From NCBI RefSeq assembly GCF_013009345.1, contig NZ_JABELE010000003.1, positions 210,242 through 274,241 of the forward strand: a stretch of 64,000 nt of DNA. Reading direction: 5' to 3'. The position numbers and the translations under genes were made by a program. The notes beneath the pieces are model-generated. The model made no database searches. It was not told the origin of the DNA and saw nothing but the letters and a program-made list of their open reading frames with translations. The stretch's first letter is position 1, and each line of letters starts with the position of its first letter. This DNA is from Acinetobacter geminorum (GTDB lineage: Bacteria; Pseudomonadota; Gammaproteobacteria; Pseudomonadales; Moraxellaceae). This document shows, one piece after another, positions 49,851 through 58,018 of the stretch.

Positions 49851-49880
49851 TTCAAGTTGTTGGGGTTTTCAGCGTATAAT
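49851..49880 (+). promoter_or_regulatory. Candidate promoter of ettA
   Basis: TTCAAG (49851-49856) and a perfect TATAAT (49875-49880) with 18-base spacing. The predicted 5' leader of about 50 nt precedes the GTG start of ettA. Confidence 0.5.
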
Positions 49881-49937
49881 ACGCGCGATTATTTATCGCT
49901 TATGCGATGTATTGGTTTTTCAATTGAGGAGTCCTGC

Positions 49938-51599
49938 GTGGCCCAATATATTTATACGATGAACCGAGTGTCTAAGATGGTTCCGCCAAAGCGCGAAATC
50001 TTGAAAGACATCTCTTTATCATTTTTCCCGGGTGCCAAAATTGGTGTGCTCGGTTTGAACGGTGCAGGTAAATCTACCTTGCTTCGTATTATGGCTGGCG
50101 TAGATAAAGATTTCTCTGGTGAAGCTCGTGCACAACCTGGAATTAAAATCGGCTATTTAGAGCAAGAGCCACCTCTTGATCCGACTAAAGACGTTCGTGG
50201 TAACGTTGAAGATGGCGTGCGTGAAGCTTTAGATGCTTTAGAACGTCTTGATCAGGTATTTGCAGAGTATGCAGACCCAGATGCTGATTTTGATGCACTT
50301 GCAAAAGAGCAGGAAAAATTAGAATCAATTATCCATGCTTGGGATGCACATAACTTAAATAACCAGCTTGAAATCGCGGCAGATGCCTTGAACCTTCCAG
50401 CTTGGGATGCAGACGTAACTAAGCTTTCAGGTGGTGAGCGCCGTCGTGTAGCGCTTTGTCGTTTATTGCTTTCGAAGCCAGACATGTTGCTTCTTGACGA
50501 ACCGACGAACCATTTGGATGCAGAATCTGTATCTTGGTTAGAGCGCTTCTTGAAAGATTTCCCTGGCACAATCGTTGCGATTACGCATGACCGTTATTTC
50601 TTAGATAACGTTGCCGAGTGGATCTTGGAGCTTGACCGTGGACACGGTATTCCTTACCAAGGTAACTACTCTTCTTGGTTGGAACAGAAAAATGCTCGTT
50701 TAGAACAAGAGCAGAAACAAGAAGAATCTTTTGCTAAAGCATTGAAAAAAGAACTTGAATGGGTTCGTTCAAATGCGAAAGGTCAGCAAAAGAAAAACAA
50801 AGCGCGTATGGAACGCTTTGAAGAGCTTAACTCTAAAGAATTCCAGCAACGTAATGAAACGTCTGAAATCTACATTCCACCTGGCCCTCGCTTGGGTAAT
50901 AAAGTTGTGGAAGTGGAAGGTATCAGCAAATCATTTGACGGCCGCGTATTATACGAAAACTTATCGTTTACTGTACCACCAACAGCAATTGTGGGTATCG
51001 TTGGTCCAAACGGTGCGGGTAAAACGACTTTATTCCGTATGATGACTGGCGAACAGCAACCTGATACAGGTACTGTGACTTTAGGTGAGTCAGTTAAAGT
51101 GGCTTACGTAGGTCAGATTCGTGACACCCTAGACAATAACAAAACTGTTTGGGAAGAAGTGTCTGGTGGTTTAGATATCTTGAAAGTGGGCGATTATGAA
51201 ATTGCTTCACGTGCTTATATCGGCCGCTTTAACTTTAAAGGCCAAGACCAGCAAAAACGCGTAGGCGAATTGTCTGGTGGTGAGCGTAACCGTTTACAAC
51301 TTGCGAAAATTTTACAGCAAGGTGCAAACGTTATCTTACTGGATGAGCCATCAAACGACTTGGATATTGAAACTTTACGTGCGCTTGAGGATGCAATTCT
51401 TGTATTCCCTGGTACGGTAATGGTGGTATCGCATGACCGTTGGTTCCTTGACCGTATCGCGACCCACATCTTGTCATTTGAAAATGAACAGCCAGAATTC
51501 TACACAGGTAACTATGCAGAATATGAAGCGTATCGTCAGTCACGTTTAGGTGAAGACGCTGTTCAAAAACGTACTAAATACAAAAAAATTAGCGGATAA
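49938..51599 (+). CDS. ettA: Energy-dependent translational throttle protein EttA (ABC-F)
   Basis: The 553-residue ABC-F protein has two ATPase domains: Walker A GLNGAGKSTLL and GPNGAGKTTLF, signatures LSGGERRRVALC and LSGGERNRLQLA, and Walker B MLLLDEPTNHLD and VILLDEPSNDLD, joined by the Lys/Glu-rich linker that contacts the ribosomal E site. EttA gates the first elongation step according to the ADP/ATP ratio. GTG 49938 (VAQYIYTMNRVSK) follows GAGGAG and aligns with the E. coli start MAQFVYTM; the upstream ATG at 49794 would translate the promoter and is rejected. Confidence 0.95.
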   Translation: MAQYIYTMNRVSKMVPPKREILKDISLSFFPGAKIGVLGLNGAGKSTLLRIMAGVDKDFSGEARAQPGIKIGYLEQEPPLDPTKDVRGNVEDGVREALDALERLDQVFAEYADPDADFDALAKEQEKLESIIHAWDAHNLNNQLEIAADALNLPAWDADVTKLSGGERRRVALCRLLLSKPDMLLLDEPTNHLDAESVSWLERFLKDFPGTIVAITHDRYFLDNVAEWILELDRGHGIPYQGNYSSWLEQKNARLEQEQKQEESFAKALKKELEWVRSNAKGQQKKNKARMERFEELNSKEFQQRNETSEIYIPPGPRLGNKVVEVEGISKSFDGRVLYENLSFTVPPTAIVGIVGPNGAGKTTLFRMMTGEQQPDTGTVTLGESVKVAYVGQIRDTLDNNKTVWEEVSGGLDILKVGDYEIASRAYIGRFNFKGQDQQKRVGELSGGERNRLQLAKILQQGANVILLDEPSNDLDIETLRALEDAILVFPGTVMVVSHDRWFLDRIATHILSFENEQPEFYTGNYAEYEAYRQSRLGEDAVQKRTKYKKISG

Positions 51600-51611
51600 T
51601 CTCTGTTAATT

Positions 51612-51641
51612 TAAAAAACCAGCCTAAGGGCTGGTTTTTTT
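51612..51641. terminator. Bidirectional terminator after ettA
   Basis: AAAACCAGCC and GGCTGGTTTT enclose TAAG with A and T runs. It serves ettA and the convergent Sel1-type gene. Confidence 0.85.
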
Positions 51642-52023
51642 ATGAAAAAGCGAGTTTACTAAAAGCTTCTTGTAAGCAATGCTCGGCATCGGGATGTCCC
51701 TGACTTGCTGCTTTTCTAAGCCATTTTTCAGCTTCGTTATAGTTTTTATCTAATCCAAATTGACCATTGAGATAACCAATACCAAGCTTAAAAGAAGCAT
51801 CAGAGCTACCACGTAAAGCTGCTCGTAAGTAGCACCACATAGCATTTCGGTCATTAGGAGTTACATCTAACCAATTTTGCATACGTTCATGGTCTTGCTC
51901 AGCTAACTCTTCAAAGCGTAAACCCTGTTCAATTTCATCAACTGCTTGCGAATGCATATCAGAAGGTAAGTTTTCAAAAGCAAACAAGTGATTAAGTCCA
52001 TGCTTGATTGATTTCATATTCAT
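51640..52023 (-). CDS. Sel1-like repeat protein (127 aa)
   Basis: The protein carries tandem Sel1/TPR helical repeats at residues 60-120: AMWCYLRAALRGSSDASFKLG, IGYLNGQFGLDKNYNEAEKWL and RKAASQGHPDAEHCLQEAF (quoted in parts). Such solenoids mediate protein contacts in the cytosol. The first 55 residues are acidic and helical without repeats. A GGGAG ribosome site precedes ATG 52023. No partner gene is adjacent; function unknown. Confidence 0.8.
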   Translation of the reverse strand: MNMKSIKHGLNHLFAFENLPSDMHSQAVDEIEQGLRFEELAEQDHERMQNWLDVTPNDRNAMWCYLRAALRGSSDASFKLGIGYLNGQFGLDKNYNEAEKWLRKAASQGHPDAEHCLQEAFSKLAFS

Positions 52024-52385
52024 GATAGTCTCCCTTGTTCCTCAATTTGATTGAATTGAATCACACTTTTAAGCTAGTCCCTTATATTGAAATATTATGT
52101 TTTTTTTTGTAAATGTGATATAGCGTATTTGGATGAAAAATAGTGAAGTTTTGGCTTACATAAAAGTTACACGTGTTTTTATGCTAAGTGAAATTAATCT
52201 AGCTCTTCTCTATATACTTTATCTATAGCGGTGTTTTGATAGCTAGAAAATCCTCATTTTTTGATAACGTATCTATTTTCTTTGATCAAAAAAGCATGAG
52301 TAAAAATTATAAATAACAAACAAAAGATAAATTTTTAAACAAAACCAGCTTAAGGGCTGTTTTTTTAATTAAGGACTTGGAAATA
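52024..52385. other. AT-rich intergenic region with a degenerate terminator-like hairpin
   Basis: I see no gene in these 362 bases. Near 52344-52367 lies ACCAGCTTAAGGGCTG followed by seven T, an imperfect look-alike of the ettA terminator (CCAGCC/GGCTGG). It would act on plus-strand transcripts, although no plus-strand gene precedes it, so it may be a decayed copy or an end of an unseen small RNA. Confidence 0.4.
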
Positions 52386-53023
52386 TTAATTATTAAATTC
52401 GCCACGTAAATCAGCCCACATCAGTGATGGAACGACCGTAATCACATCGAAGGTCATGGCAAATGGATAGAGCACCATACGGGTCGCCTTTTTCAAAGGA
52501 TGTTTTTTGGACCTTTTTAGCTTCCTGTGATTGATAAAGCTGGCCTTTAAAGAAAATATTGATATAAGGATAAGGTGCCGTTTGTTGATTTTGAATGATA
52601 TTGAAATTTTGTCTAAAGCCGAGAGACTTTAATAAATTTTTTTGCGAGTCATTTAAATCAACCATACGTGTGTTATAGCGTATTTGTAAAACGCCATGAA
52701 AATGATTGGGGGTCATCCATGGTCAGTACTAGTGGGGATGGACTGGTCAGACTCCGTTGGTCTGCCGGGATTGCATGAAGAAGTTTTGATAGCTCAGCGC
52801 TTCCCTCGGTCATTAAATAGCTGAAATCTTGGCCTACAAATACGATCCCTTGTTCTTGCTGGTTTTGAACAGCTTGCCCTAAAGCAATGATTTGATCTTT
52901 TGCTAAAATGATCTTCTCGATTCTTGTGGTTTCATTAGGAAGAGCTTCTGAAAGTAATGTCGTGGCACAAGCACTCAAATTTAAACAGACGATAACGATT
53001 AGGGTGGAAAATAGTTTATACAT
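52386..53023 (-). pseudogene. Lipoprotein gene broken by two frameshifts
   Basis: The start ATG 53023 opens a lipoprotein signal (residues 1-19, lipobox LNLSAC) and about 100 residues in frame, TTLLSEALPNETTRIEKI onwards. The continuation VLQIRYNTRMVDLNDSQKN is in another frame, and the last part, RMVLYPFAMTFDVITVVPSL to the stop at 52386, in a third. Removing one C from the CCCCC run (near 52710) and one A from the AAAAA run (near 52492) joins all three into one chain of about 210 residues. This resembles the small YafY/YfjS-type lipoprotein family (memory). Two single-base homopolymer changes suggest either true decay or assembly errors. Confidence 0.72.
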
Positions 53024-53103
53024 TGCAGGAACTCAAATAAGAAAATAATTTTTCTAAAGAAAAAACTTTTTTAAAACAGCGATAAATTGACAAAAAATTA
53101 TTT

Positions 53104-53138
53104 TGTAATTTTATTACATTGGTATCGCTTGCTATAGT
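53104..53138 (+). promoter_or_regulatory. Operator/promoter of czcI copy 1
   Basis: TGTAAT-TTT-ATTACA (53104-53118) is a perfect 6-3-6 inverted repeat, placed over the expected -35 position of the TATAGT box at 53133-53138. The same elements, with the same 14-base distance, precede czcI copy 2. A metal-responsive regulator site is likely (inference). Confidence 0.6.
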
Positions 53139-53173
53139 GACTTTGTACAATTTCTAATTATCACGGTGTACGG

Positions 53174-53572
53174 TTGCCACGTTCTACAATTTTTATGTCC
53201 GTCTTGTTTAGCTTGCTCATATTCCAAAGCTTATGGAATGTGGCAGCGGCATTTTGCGTGCATGAAAATAGGGGAGCGGCATTACAACATTTCGGTCATC
53301 ATGCAGATTTAAATGTGTATCAATCTTCAGACCATATGCACACTGAACATATTGGTAATGTAGAAAATTCTGATAATGCTCCATTAAGCTGGCAGGATCA
53401 TCATGATCATTTACCTTCGTGTTTTCATGTAGTGATGACTGAAAACGCGAAACAAGCTCAAGAACCTATTGTACGTGTACATGAGCTTTCACAAATCTAT
53501 TACTGGTCTAATTCTTATCAGTCTCCGCATCTTGGCTCTTTAAATCCCCCTCCTGTCTTAACCCTGCTATAG
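53174..53572 (+). CDS. czcI: CzcI-like metal-efflux locus protein, copy 1
   Basis: The 132-residue protein has a signal peptide (about residues 8-26, SVLFSLLIFQSLWNVAAA) and a periplasmic His-rich part (HFGHHADLN, SSDHMHTEH, WQDHHDHLPSCFHVV), which can bind metal ions. The C-terminus ends SLNPPPVLTLL. The pattern fits CzcI, the small periplasmic protein at the head of cobalt-zinc-cadmium operons, thought to modulate expression or metal supply. The start TTG 53174 is the most upstream usable codon; ATG 53195 lies just before the hydrophobic core. The second copy stands at 54942. Confidence 0.78.
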   Translation: MPRSTIFMSVLFSLLIFQSLWNVAAAFCVHENRGAALQHFGHHADLNVYQSSDHMHTEHIGNVENSDNAPLSWQDHHDHLPSCFHVVMTENAKQAQEPIVRVHELSQIYYWSNSYQSPHLGSLNPPPVLTLL

Positions 53573-53628
53573 GTGGGGTAGCCGAAAAATAACCCACCAG
53601 AAATTTATTTATTTCAAAGGGTTATTTT

Positions 53629-53823
53629 ATGCTTAATTATATGTGCAAACAAAGCGCAGCAATCTTCTATGTAGATTACTCGCTTAAACATTCACGTCTT
53701 TATGTTAATGACAAGGCGGGATATAAGATTCTGTCAAATCTTTCCGGAAAACAAAAATATCATTTTAATGAATCGGTTATCTCATCTCTGATGATTCACA
53801 GTGATGGAGGTTTATGGAGATGA
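53629..53823 (+). CDS. Hypothetical ORF in the place of czcC after czcI copy 1
   Basis: The 64-residue frame begins at an ATG preceded by the same AGGGTTATTTT ribosome context as the true czcC at 55401, but the protein (MLNYMCKQSAAIFYVDYSLK onwards) has no resemblance to CzcC or to any family that I know. It overlaps the next gene by 4 bases. It may be a chance frame created when the duplication joined foreign DNA behind the czcC ribosome site. Confidence 0.35.
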   Translation: MLNYMCKQSAAIFYVDYSLKHSRLYVNDKAGYKILSNLSGKQKYHFNESVISSLMIHSDGGLWR

Positions 53824-54431
53824 ATATTTTATTTTCCCCCCGCGTTAGAACTGTGAGCTCCCGAGTGATTGGGTTTATTTTAGCTATTATTCTCGCTTTC
53901 AGCTTTAGTAAATGGCATTTTCAGGCAGCATTCGTGGAACATATTTTATGGTTCTTTGGATGGTTTTTTGTGGGCATTGGAGTAATGGGAAGAATATGGT
54001 GCAGTCTTTACATTTCTGGATTTAAGAATGCCAAGTTAGTAACCGATGGTCCCTATTCTTTATGTAGAAATCCACTCTATCTATTTAGTTATCTGGGTGG
54101 AGTCGGGATCATGTTGATTACAGAGACGTTTATCTTCCCAATATTATTCACGCTTTATTTTCTCTGTTACTACCATTATGTCATACGCCAAGAAGAAGCA
54201 TTCCTGAGTGAAAAATATGGAACTGCATATTCAGATTATATAAAGACAATTCCACGCTTTTTACCAAGTTTCAAAAATTTTAAAGAGCCTGAGTTCTATC
54301 AGGTTTCGCCGAAGCATTTCCGCATTTTTTTGACGCAGGTGGTGTGGTTTATCTGGGTTGCGGCCTTAGTCCAACTTTTTGATGAGTTGCGACTACACGG
54401 TGTTCTCCCTTCATTGTTTAGTTGGTTCTAA
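53820..54431 (+). CDS. Isoprenylcysteine carboxylmethyltransferase-family (ICMT/PEMT) membrane protein
   Basis: The 203-residue protein has four to five membrane helices and the C-terminal family block DGPYSLCRNPLYLFSYLGG, then RQEEAFLSEKYGTAYSDYIK and PRFLPS, the SAM- and substrate-binding region of ICMT/PEMT-type methyltransferases. It would methylate a lipid-like or thiol substrate at the membrane. GGAGG at 53806-53810 sets ATG 53820 rather than 53814. Such genes often sit in heavy-metal efflux clusters, where their role is unclear. Confidence 0.82.
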   Translation: MNILFSPRVRTVSSRVIGFILAIILAFSFSKWHFQAAFVEHILWFFGWFFVGIGVMGRIWCSLYISGFKNAKLVTDGPYSLCRNPLYLFSYLGGVGIMLITETFIFPILFTLYFLCYYHYVIRQEEAFLSEKYGTAYSDYIKTIPRFLPSFKNFKEPEFYQVSPKHFRIFLTQVVWFIWVAALVQLFDELRLHGVLPSLFSWF

Positions 54432-54575
54432 AAATGAAATGAAAGTATATCCGCATGCTTCTTAGAGACTCAGAAGTTTTGTTCTGAGTTGATTAACTAA
54501 GGCATGCGAAAAATTAATTTTATTTCTGGGTTAAATCCTTAAATAAATTCGGAATATTTAGATCAGGTGATTATT

Positions 54576-54749
54576 ATGTCTATTAAACTAAATAAAAAAT
54601 CAGTTTTGATGGTTTTACTTCTTTCAACAAGTTTGGCTCATGCTGATGGAGGGTTAATATTCCTCGAAAAGAATATTAAGTCTCAGCAAGAAACAAAAGC
54701 TAAAGCTGAAAAAAGTAAGAATCCTCATTTAACTTGTAAGCGTAAATAA
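54576..54749 (+). CDS. Small secreted protein (57 aa)
   Basis: The protein has a basic start, a hydrophobic core (VLMVLLLSTSLAHA) with likely cleavage near AHA-DGG, and a mature piece of about 35 residues rich in Lys (KSQQETKAKAEKSKNPH) with one Cys. AGGTGA precedes ATG 54576. It lies inside the czcI duplication region; a periplasmic metal- or peptide-related role is only a guess. Confidence 0.55.
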   Translation: MSIKLNKKSVLMVLLLSTSLAHADGGLIFLEKNIKSQQETKAKAEKSKNPHLTCKRK

Positions 54750-54760
54750 TTTTTATTTTT

Positions 54761-54838
54761 TAGGAAACTAATTACTTAATAATTAGTTTCCTATGAGTAA
54801 AGATAAAAATTCTTAATGATTTATTCTTATCTTTACTC
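54761..54838. repeat. Two tandem hairpins near the duplication junction
   Basis: Hairpin A has perfect 14-bp arms TAGGAAACTAATTA/TAATTAGTTTCCTA (54761-54774/54780-54793). Hairpin B has perfect 12-bp arms GAGTAAAGATAA/TTATCTTTACTC (54795-54806/54827-54838) and a 20-base loop. Only hairpin A is terminator-like, and it lacks a T run. Confidence 0.65.
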
Positions 54839-54877
54839 AGGCGAGATTAGGATCGCTTCTATACTGCTATTTATAGA

Positions 54878-54912
54878 TGTAATTTTATTACATGCCGATA
54901 GCCTGCTATAGT
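54878..54912 (+). promoter_or_regulatory. Operator/promoter of czcI copy 2
   Basis: TGTAAT-TTT-ATTACA (54878-54892) and TATAGT (54907-54912), 14 bases apart as in copy 1. This is the likely main promoter of the downstream czcICBA genes. Confidence 0.6.
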
Positions 54913-54941
54913 GGCTTTGTTCAACTTCTTAGTTTAATGGT

Positions 54942-55343
54942 GTGCTGTTGCCACGTTCTGCACTTTTCATGTCCGTCTTATTCTGTTTGCTTATATTCCA
55001 AAGTTTATGGAATGTGGCAGCGGCATTTTGCGCCCATGAAAATCAGGAAAAGGCATTACATCATTTTGGTCATCATGCAGCGTTGAGTTATGAAGCTTCA
55101 CAGCATAGCCATACGGAAAAGACAGATATCGTAGGAACTACTCATAAAGCTCCTTTAACCTTGTCCGATCATCATGACCATTTACCTTCATGTTTTCATG
55201 TTGTGATTGTAGAAGCACAAGAAAAACTTGTTTCACCGTTAATACTGTCATCTGAGCCAAAACAACAATATTATTGGTCCAATTCTTATAAGTCCCCTCA
55301 TATTTCTAAACAAGACCCGCCTCCTGTTTTAACCCTGCTATAG
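54942..55343 (+). CDS. czcI: CzcI-like metal-efflux locus protein, copy 2
   Basis: The 133-residue protein parallels copy 1: signal peptide (LFCLLIFQSLWNVAAA), His-rich periplasmic part (HHFGHHAALSYEASQHSH, LSDHHDHLPSCFHVV) and the same C-terminus DPPPVLTLL. The start is GTG 54942; TTG 54948 would correspond to copy 1. It is directly upstream of czcC (57-base gap) on the same strand and is the first gene of the complete operon czcI-czcC-czcB-czcA. Confidence 0.8.
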   Translation: MLLPRSALFMSVLFCLLIFQSLWNVAAAFCAHENQEKALHHFGHHAALSYEASQHSHTEKTDIVGTTHKAPLTLSDHHDHLPSCFHVVIVEAQEKLVSPLILSSEPKQQYYWSNSYKSPHISKQDPPPVLTLL

Positions 55344-55400
55344 GTGGGGTAGCCGAAAATTAGCCCACCAGAAATATTATTTATTTCATAGGGTTATTTT

Positions 55401-56810
55401 ATGTCTATTTTTTTATACGAAAAGCGTTTCGTTAGTCTGAACACATCTTGGGTACTGAAATCATTAGTTGTTGCAGTTGCGCTTTCAACTAGTGTTGTAA
55501 CAACTGTTGCTAGTGCAAATCAGAACCTCACGCAGAATACTCAATCGCAGCAGGTACAGAATGTTTTAACGTTTGAGCAGGTGCTTGATCAGGTTAAGCA
55601 ATTTCAGACTCAAACAGGAATTTGGCAAACTCAACAAGATATTGCCGAGAGCAATATCAAACAGAGCCAGCTATGGGAAAACCCGACGGTTTCTGTACAG
55701 CAAACGGGTTTTAAATCTGGAAAAGATCAGGAATTAGAACTCGGAATCTCGCAAAAACTAGATATTTTTGGTGTACGTTCCGCAGCAAAAAAACTAGCAA
55801 GTGTTCAGCAAAATCAAGTTGAGTTAAATCAGGTTTTATATGAGGCTCAACTGAAGCTGGCGGTAAAATATTTATGGTCACAAGTATCTATTTTAGAGCT
55901 TGAACATGAAGTTGCTAAAGCCCAGTTAAGAACGAGTAAAAATCTTCTTGATGCTACCCGCTTACGCTTTCAGGCCGGCAGTATTGCTCAGGTTGATTTA
56001 GATCGAACTCTTATGACGCATGTTGAAAATCAGCGTTTATATCAGGAAGTTGAATTATCACTGAGTAGTGCTAAAAGAAAATTGGCTAACTTATGGGGTG
56101 AGACAGAAGATAACTTCACCTTACGCCCGGATATAAAAAGTGCGTGGCCTTTAAAAAATGAAAGTGATATCGACCAATATCTAAAACAGAATTTGTTAGA
56201 ACAGTCCCTACAGCTTCAAGCAATACAACAAAATTCTGAAATTAATTATTTAAAGGCAAAAAATCGGCCTACGCCTACTGTAAATATGGGCGTGGTTCGT
56301 AGTAAAACCGCAGAAACGAGCAGTACCGAAAATCAGATTCGAGTCGGTATTGCAGTTCCTTTAAATATTTTTAATCGCCAGCAATATGCACTCAAAGTTG
56401 CTCAAAGCAAACTCGATTTAATTGACCAGCAGCAAAGCTTTTATAAAAAGCAAAGCGAGAATTCTATCCGTACTCTACAGTATGAGTTAGCGGGTTTAAA
56501 GCAGCAATATAATTTAATGAATGAGCAGCAAATCCCTTTATCAGAGACAGTACAAGAGAAAATGTTGCTTGGCTTTAAAGTCGGTAAATTTGCAATTACT
56601 GATGTCCAGCAATCTACCTTGCAATTACAAGAACAACGTTTGAAAAAAGTTCAACTACTTAAATCTGCTTGGCAAAAAGCAATTGAGGCAGAAAGTTTAG
56701 CTCTCGGGATTGATCCAAATGTGGTGATGTCTGGAGATGCATTAAATCAAATTAATCAAAATTTATGGCAAGACACCTATAACTTGCCGACAGTTGGAGG
56801 GGCAGAGTAA
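55401..56810 (+). CDS. czcC: Outer-membrane efflux channel CzcC
   Basis: The 469-residue TolC-type protein has a signal peptide (cleavage near VASA-NQ, residue 38) and two OEP-family halves with long helices (for example QLSQKLDIFGVRSAAKKL around residues 115-135, ARLRFQAGSIAQVDLDR around 195). Trimers form a channel through outer membrane and periplasm. Its stop overlaps the czcB start by one base (TAATG). Confidence 0.9.
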   Translation: MSIFLYEKRFVSLNTSWVLKSLVVAVALSTSVVTTVASANQNLTQNTQSQQVQNVLTFEQVLDQVKQFQTQTGIWQTQQDIAESNIKQSQLWENPTVSVQQTGFKSGKDQELELGISQKLDIFGVRSAAKKLASVQQNQVELNQVLYEAQLKLAVKYLWSQVSILELEHEVAKAQLRTSKNLLDATRLRFQAGSIAQVDLDRTLMTHVENQRLYQEVELSLSSAKRKLANLWGETEDNFTLRPDIKSAWPLKNESDIDQYLKQNLLEQSLQLQAIQQNSEINYLKAKNRPTPTVNMGVVRSKTAETSSTENQIRVGIAVPLNIFNRQQYALKVAQSKLDLIDQQQSFYKKQSENSIRTLQYELAGLKQQYNLMNEQQIPLSETVQEKMLLGFKVGKFAITDVQQSTLQLQEQRLKKVQLLKSAWQKAIEAESLALGIDPNVVMSGDALNQINQNLWQDTYNLPTVGGAE

Positions 56811-58018
56811 TGTCAGTTAAAAAAATGAAAAACCAATGGTTTATTGCTATTCTGCTGCTGATTGTCTGCCTTGCTTTAAGTGCTTGGTTATTTTTCTCTG
56901 GAAAAAAACAGCCTAATACTGATGAAGGTGAAGAAGAGCATGCAGAGGGTGAAGCTGATCATGAAGAATCTGGAAAAGAGGAAGGGAGTTTAAACCTCAC
57001 GTCTAAGCAACTGGTTGAATATGGAGTGAAGTTAGAGCAAGTAGGACGTGGAGAAGTTGAGCAGAATCTCTCGTATCCTGCCAAACTTGTTGTAAATACA
57101 GACCAGCAAGCACATGTCTCTTCAACTTTTTCTGCGCGTGTAGATAGTGTAAATGTTGCGTTGGGACAACAAGTTGAAAAGGGTCAGGCGCTTGCGACTT
57201 TATTTGTGCCGGATTTGGTTGATCAACAAGCTAACTTAAGCATGGCACAAGAAGCACTGACATTAGCCCAGCAAGATTATCAGCGTGAAAAACAATTGTG
57301 GGAACAAGGGGTTTCAGCACGTCAAGATTACCAGCGTGCTTACAATGCTTATCGTCAGGCGCAGATTCAGGTGCAGGCTGCAAATAGCCGTTTATCTGCA
57401 TTGGGAGCAAATCGCTCAAGTAAAGGCCGATATGTTTTAACTGCACCTTTAAGCGGTGTAATCAGTAGTAAAGATATTGTCATTGGTGAGCAAATTGGTC
57501 CTGAAAAACAGTTATTTGTTATTGATCGCCTAGATCAGTTATGGGTTGAATTTGTGCTACCAAGTGCAAATACCAATATTCAGCCTAATCAGGAAATTGA
57601 ATTTAAATCACTGCAAACGAATAATATTTTTAAAGCACAGGTACAAAGTTTAACTTCAGAAGCGGACAGTCAAACTGGTCGTCTACAGGTTCGTGCCAAG
57701 GTACTCACACCTTCAAAAGAATTACGTCCTAACTTAATGGTCAATGTGTTACTGAAACAAAATAATGCAGCGACTGTATTACGAGTTAACAAGACAGCGA
57801 TACAACAGATTGATGGCAAGAATGTCGTCTTTATTGCAAAACAAGAGAAGGACAAAATTCATTTTGCTCCTGTTGCAGTTGAGTTAGGTAATTATTCTTC
57901 AGATGCACAATGGGTCGAAGTTAAATCCGGAATTACTGAAAAGCAGCAATATGTGACTCAAGGTAGTTTCTTGCTCAAGTCCGAACTTGAAAAAGGGGAG
58001 GCTGAGCATGGACATTAA
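56810..58018 (+). CDS. czcB: Membrane-fusion protein CzcB
   Basis: The 402-residue periplasmic adaptor has one N-terminal anchor helix (residues 9-28), an acidic/His patch (DEGEEEHAEGEADHEE, about 39-54) that may chelate metal, lipoyl and hairpin domains (SARVDSVNVALGQQVEKGQ, about 108-126) and a beta-barrel part. The C-terminus ends EAEHGH. It couples the RND pump CzcA to the CzcC channel. czcA starts 11 bases before the czcB stop. Confidence 0.92.
   Translation: MSVKKMKNQWFIAILLLIVCLALSAWLFFSGKKQPNTDEGEEEHAEGEADHEESGKEEGSLNLTSKQLVEYGVKLEQVGRGEVEQNLSYPAKLVVNTDQQAHVSSTFSARVDSVNVALGQQVEKGQALATLFVPDLVDQQANLSMAQEALTLAQQDYQREKQLWEQGVSARQDYQRAYNAYRQAQIQVQAANSRLSALGANRSSKGRYVLTAPLSGVISSKDIVIGEQIGPEKQLFVIDRLDQLWVEFVLPSANTNIQPNQEIEFKSLQTNNIFKAQVQSLTSEADSQTGRLQVRAKVLTPSKELRPNLMVNVLLKQNNAATVLRVNKTAIQQIDGKNVVFIAKQEKDKIHFAPVAVELGNYSSDAQWVEVKSGITEKQQYVTQGSFLLKSELEKGEAEHGH

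Larger units (their letters stand above)
53101..53640 (+). repeat. Direct duplication, copy 1 (czcI with promoter and 3' flank)
   Basis: The promoter, the czcI frame and the 3' flank (for example the block CTGCTATAGGTGGGGTAGCC and the RBS GGGTTATTTTATG) recur at about 54876-55412 in the same orientation. The copies are clearly related but have diverged at many positions. Confidence 0.75.
54876..55412 (+). repeat. Direct duplication, copy 2 (czcI with promoter and 3' flank)
   Basis: The unit matches 53101-53640. Between the copies lie the ICMT-like gene, the 57-residue gene and the two tandem hairpins. Here the unit is followed by the intact czcC gene. Confidence 0.75.

Noticed and set aside
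49794..49937. N-terminal extension of EttA
   Set aside because: It would cover the promoter, has no ribosome site, and the family starts at the GTG 49938 behind GAGGAG.
52411..52716. Separate 101-aa gene
   Set aside because: It continues the upstream lipoprotein in another frame, so it is treated as part of one pseudogene.
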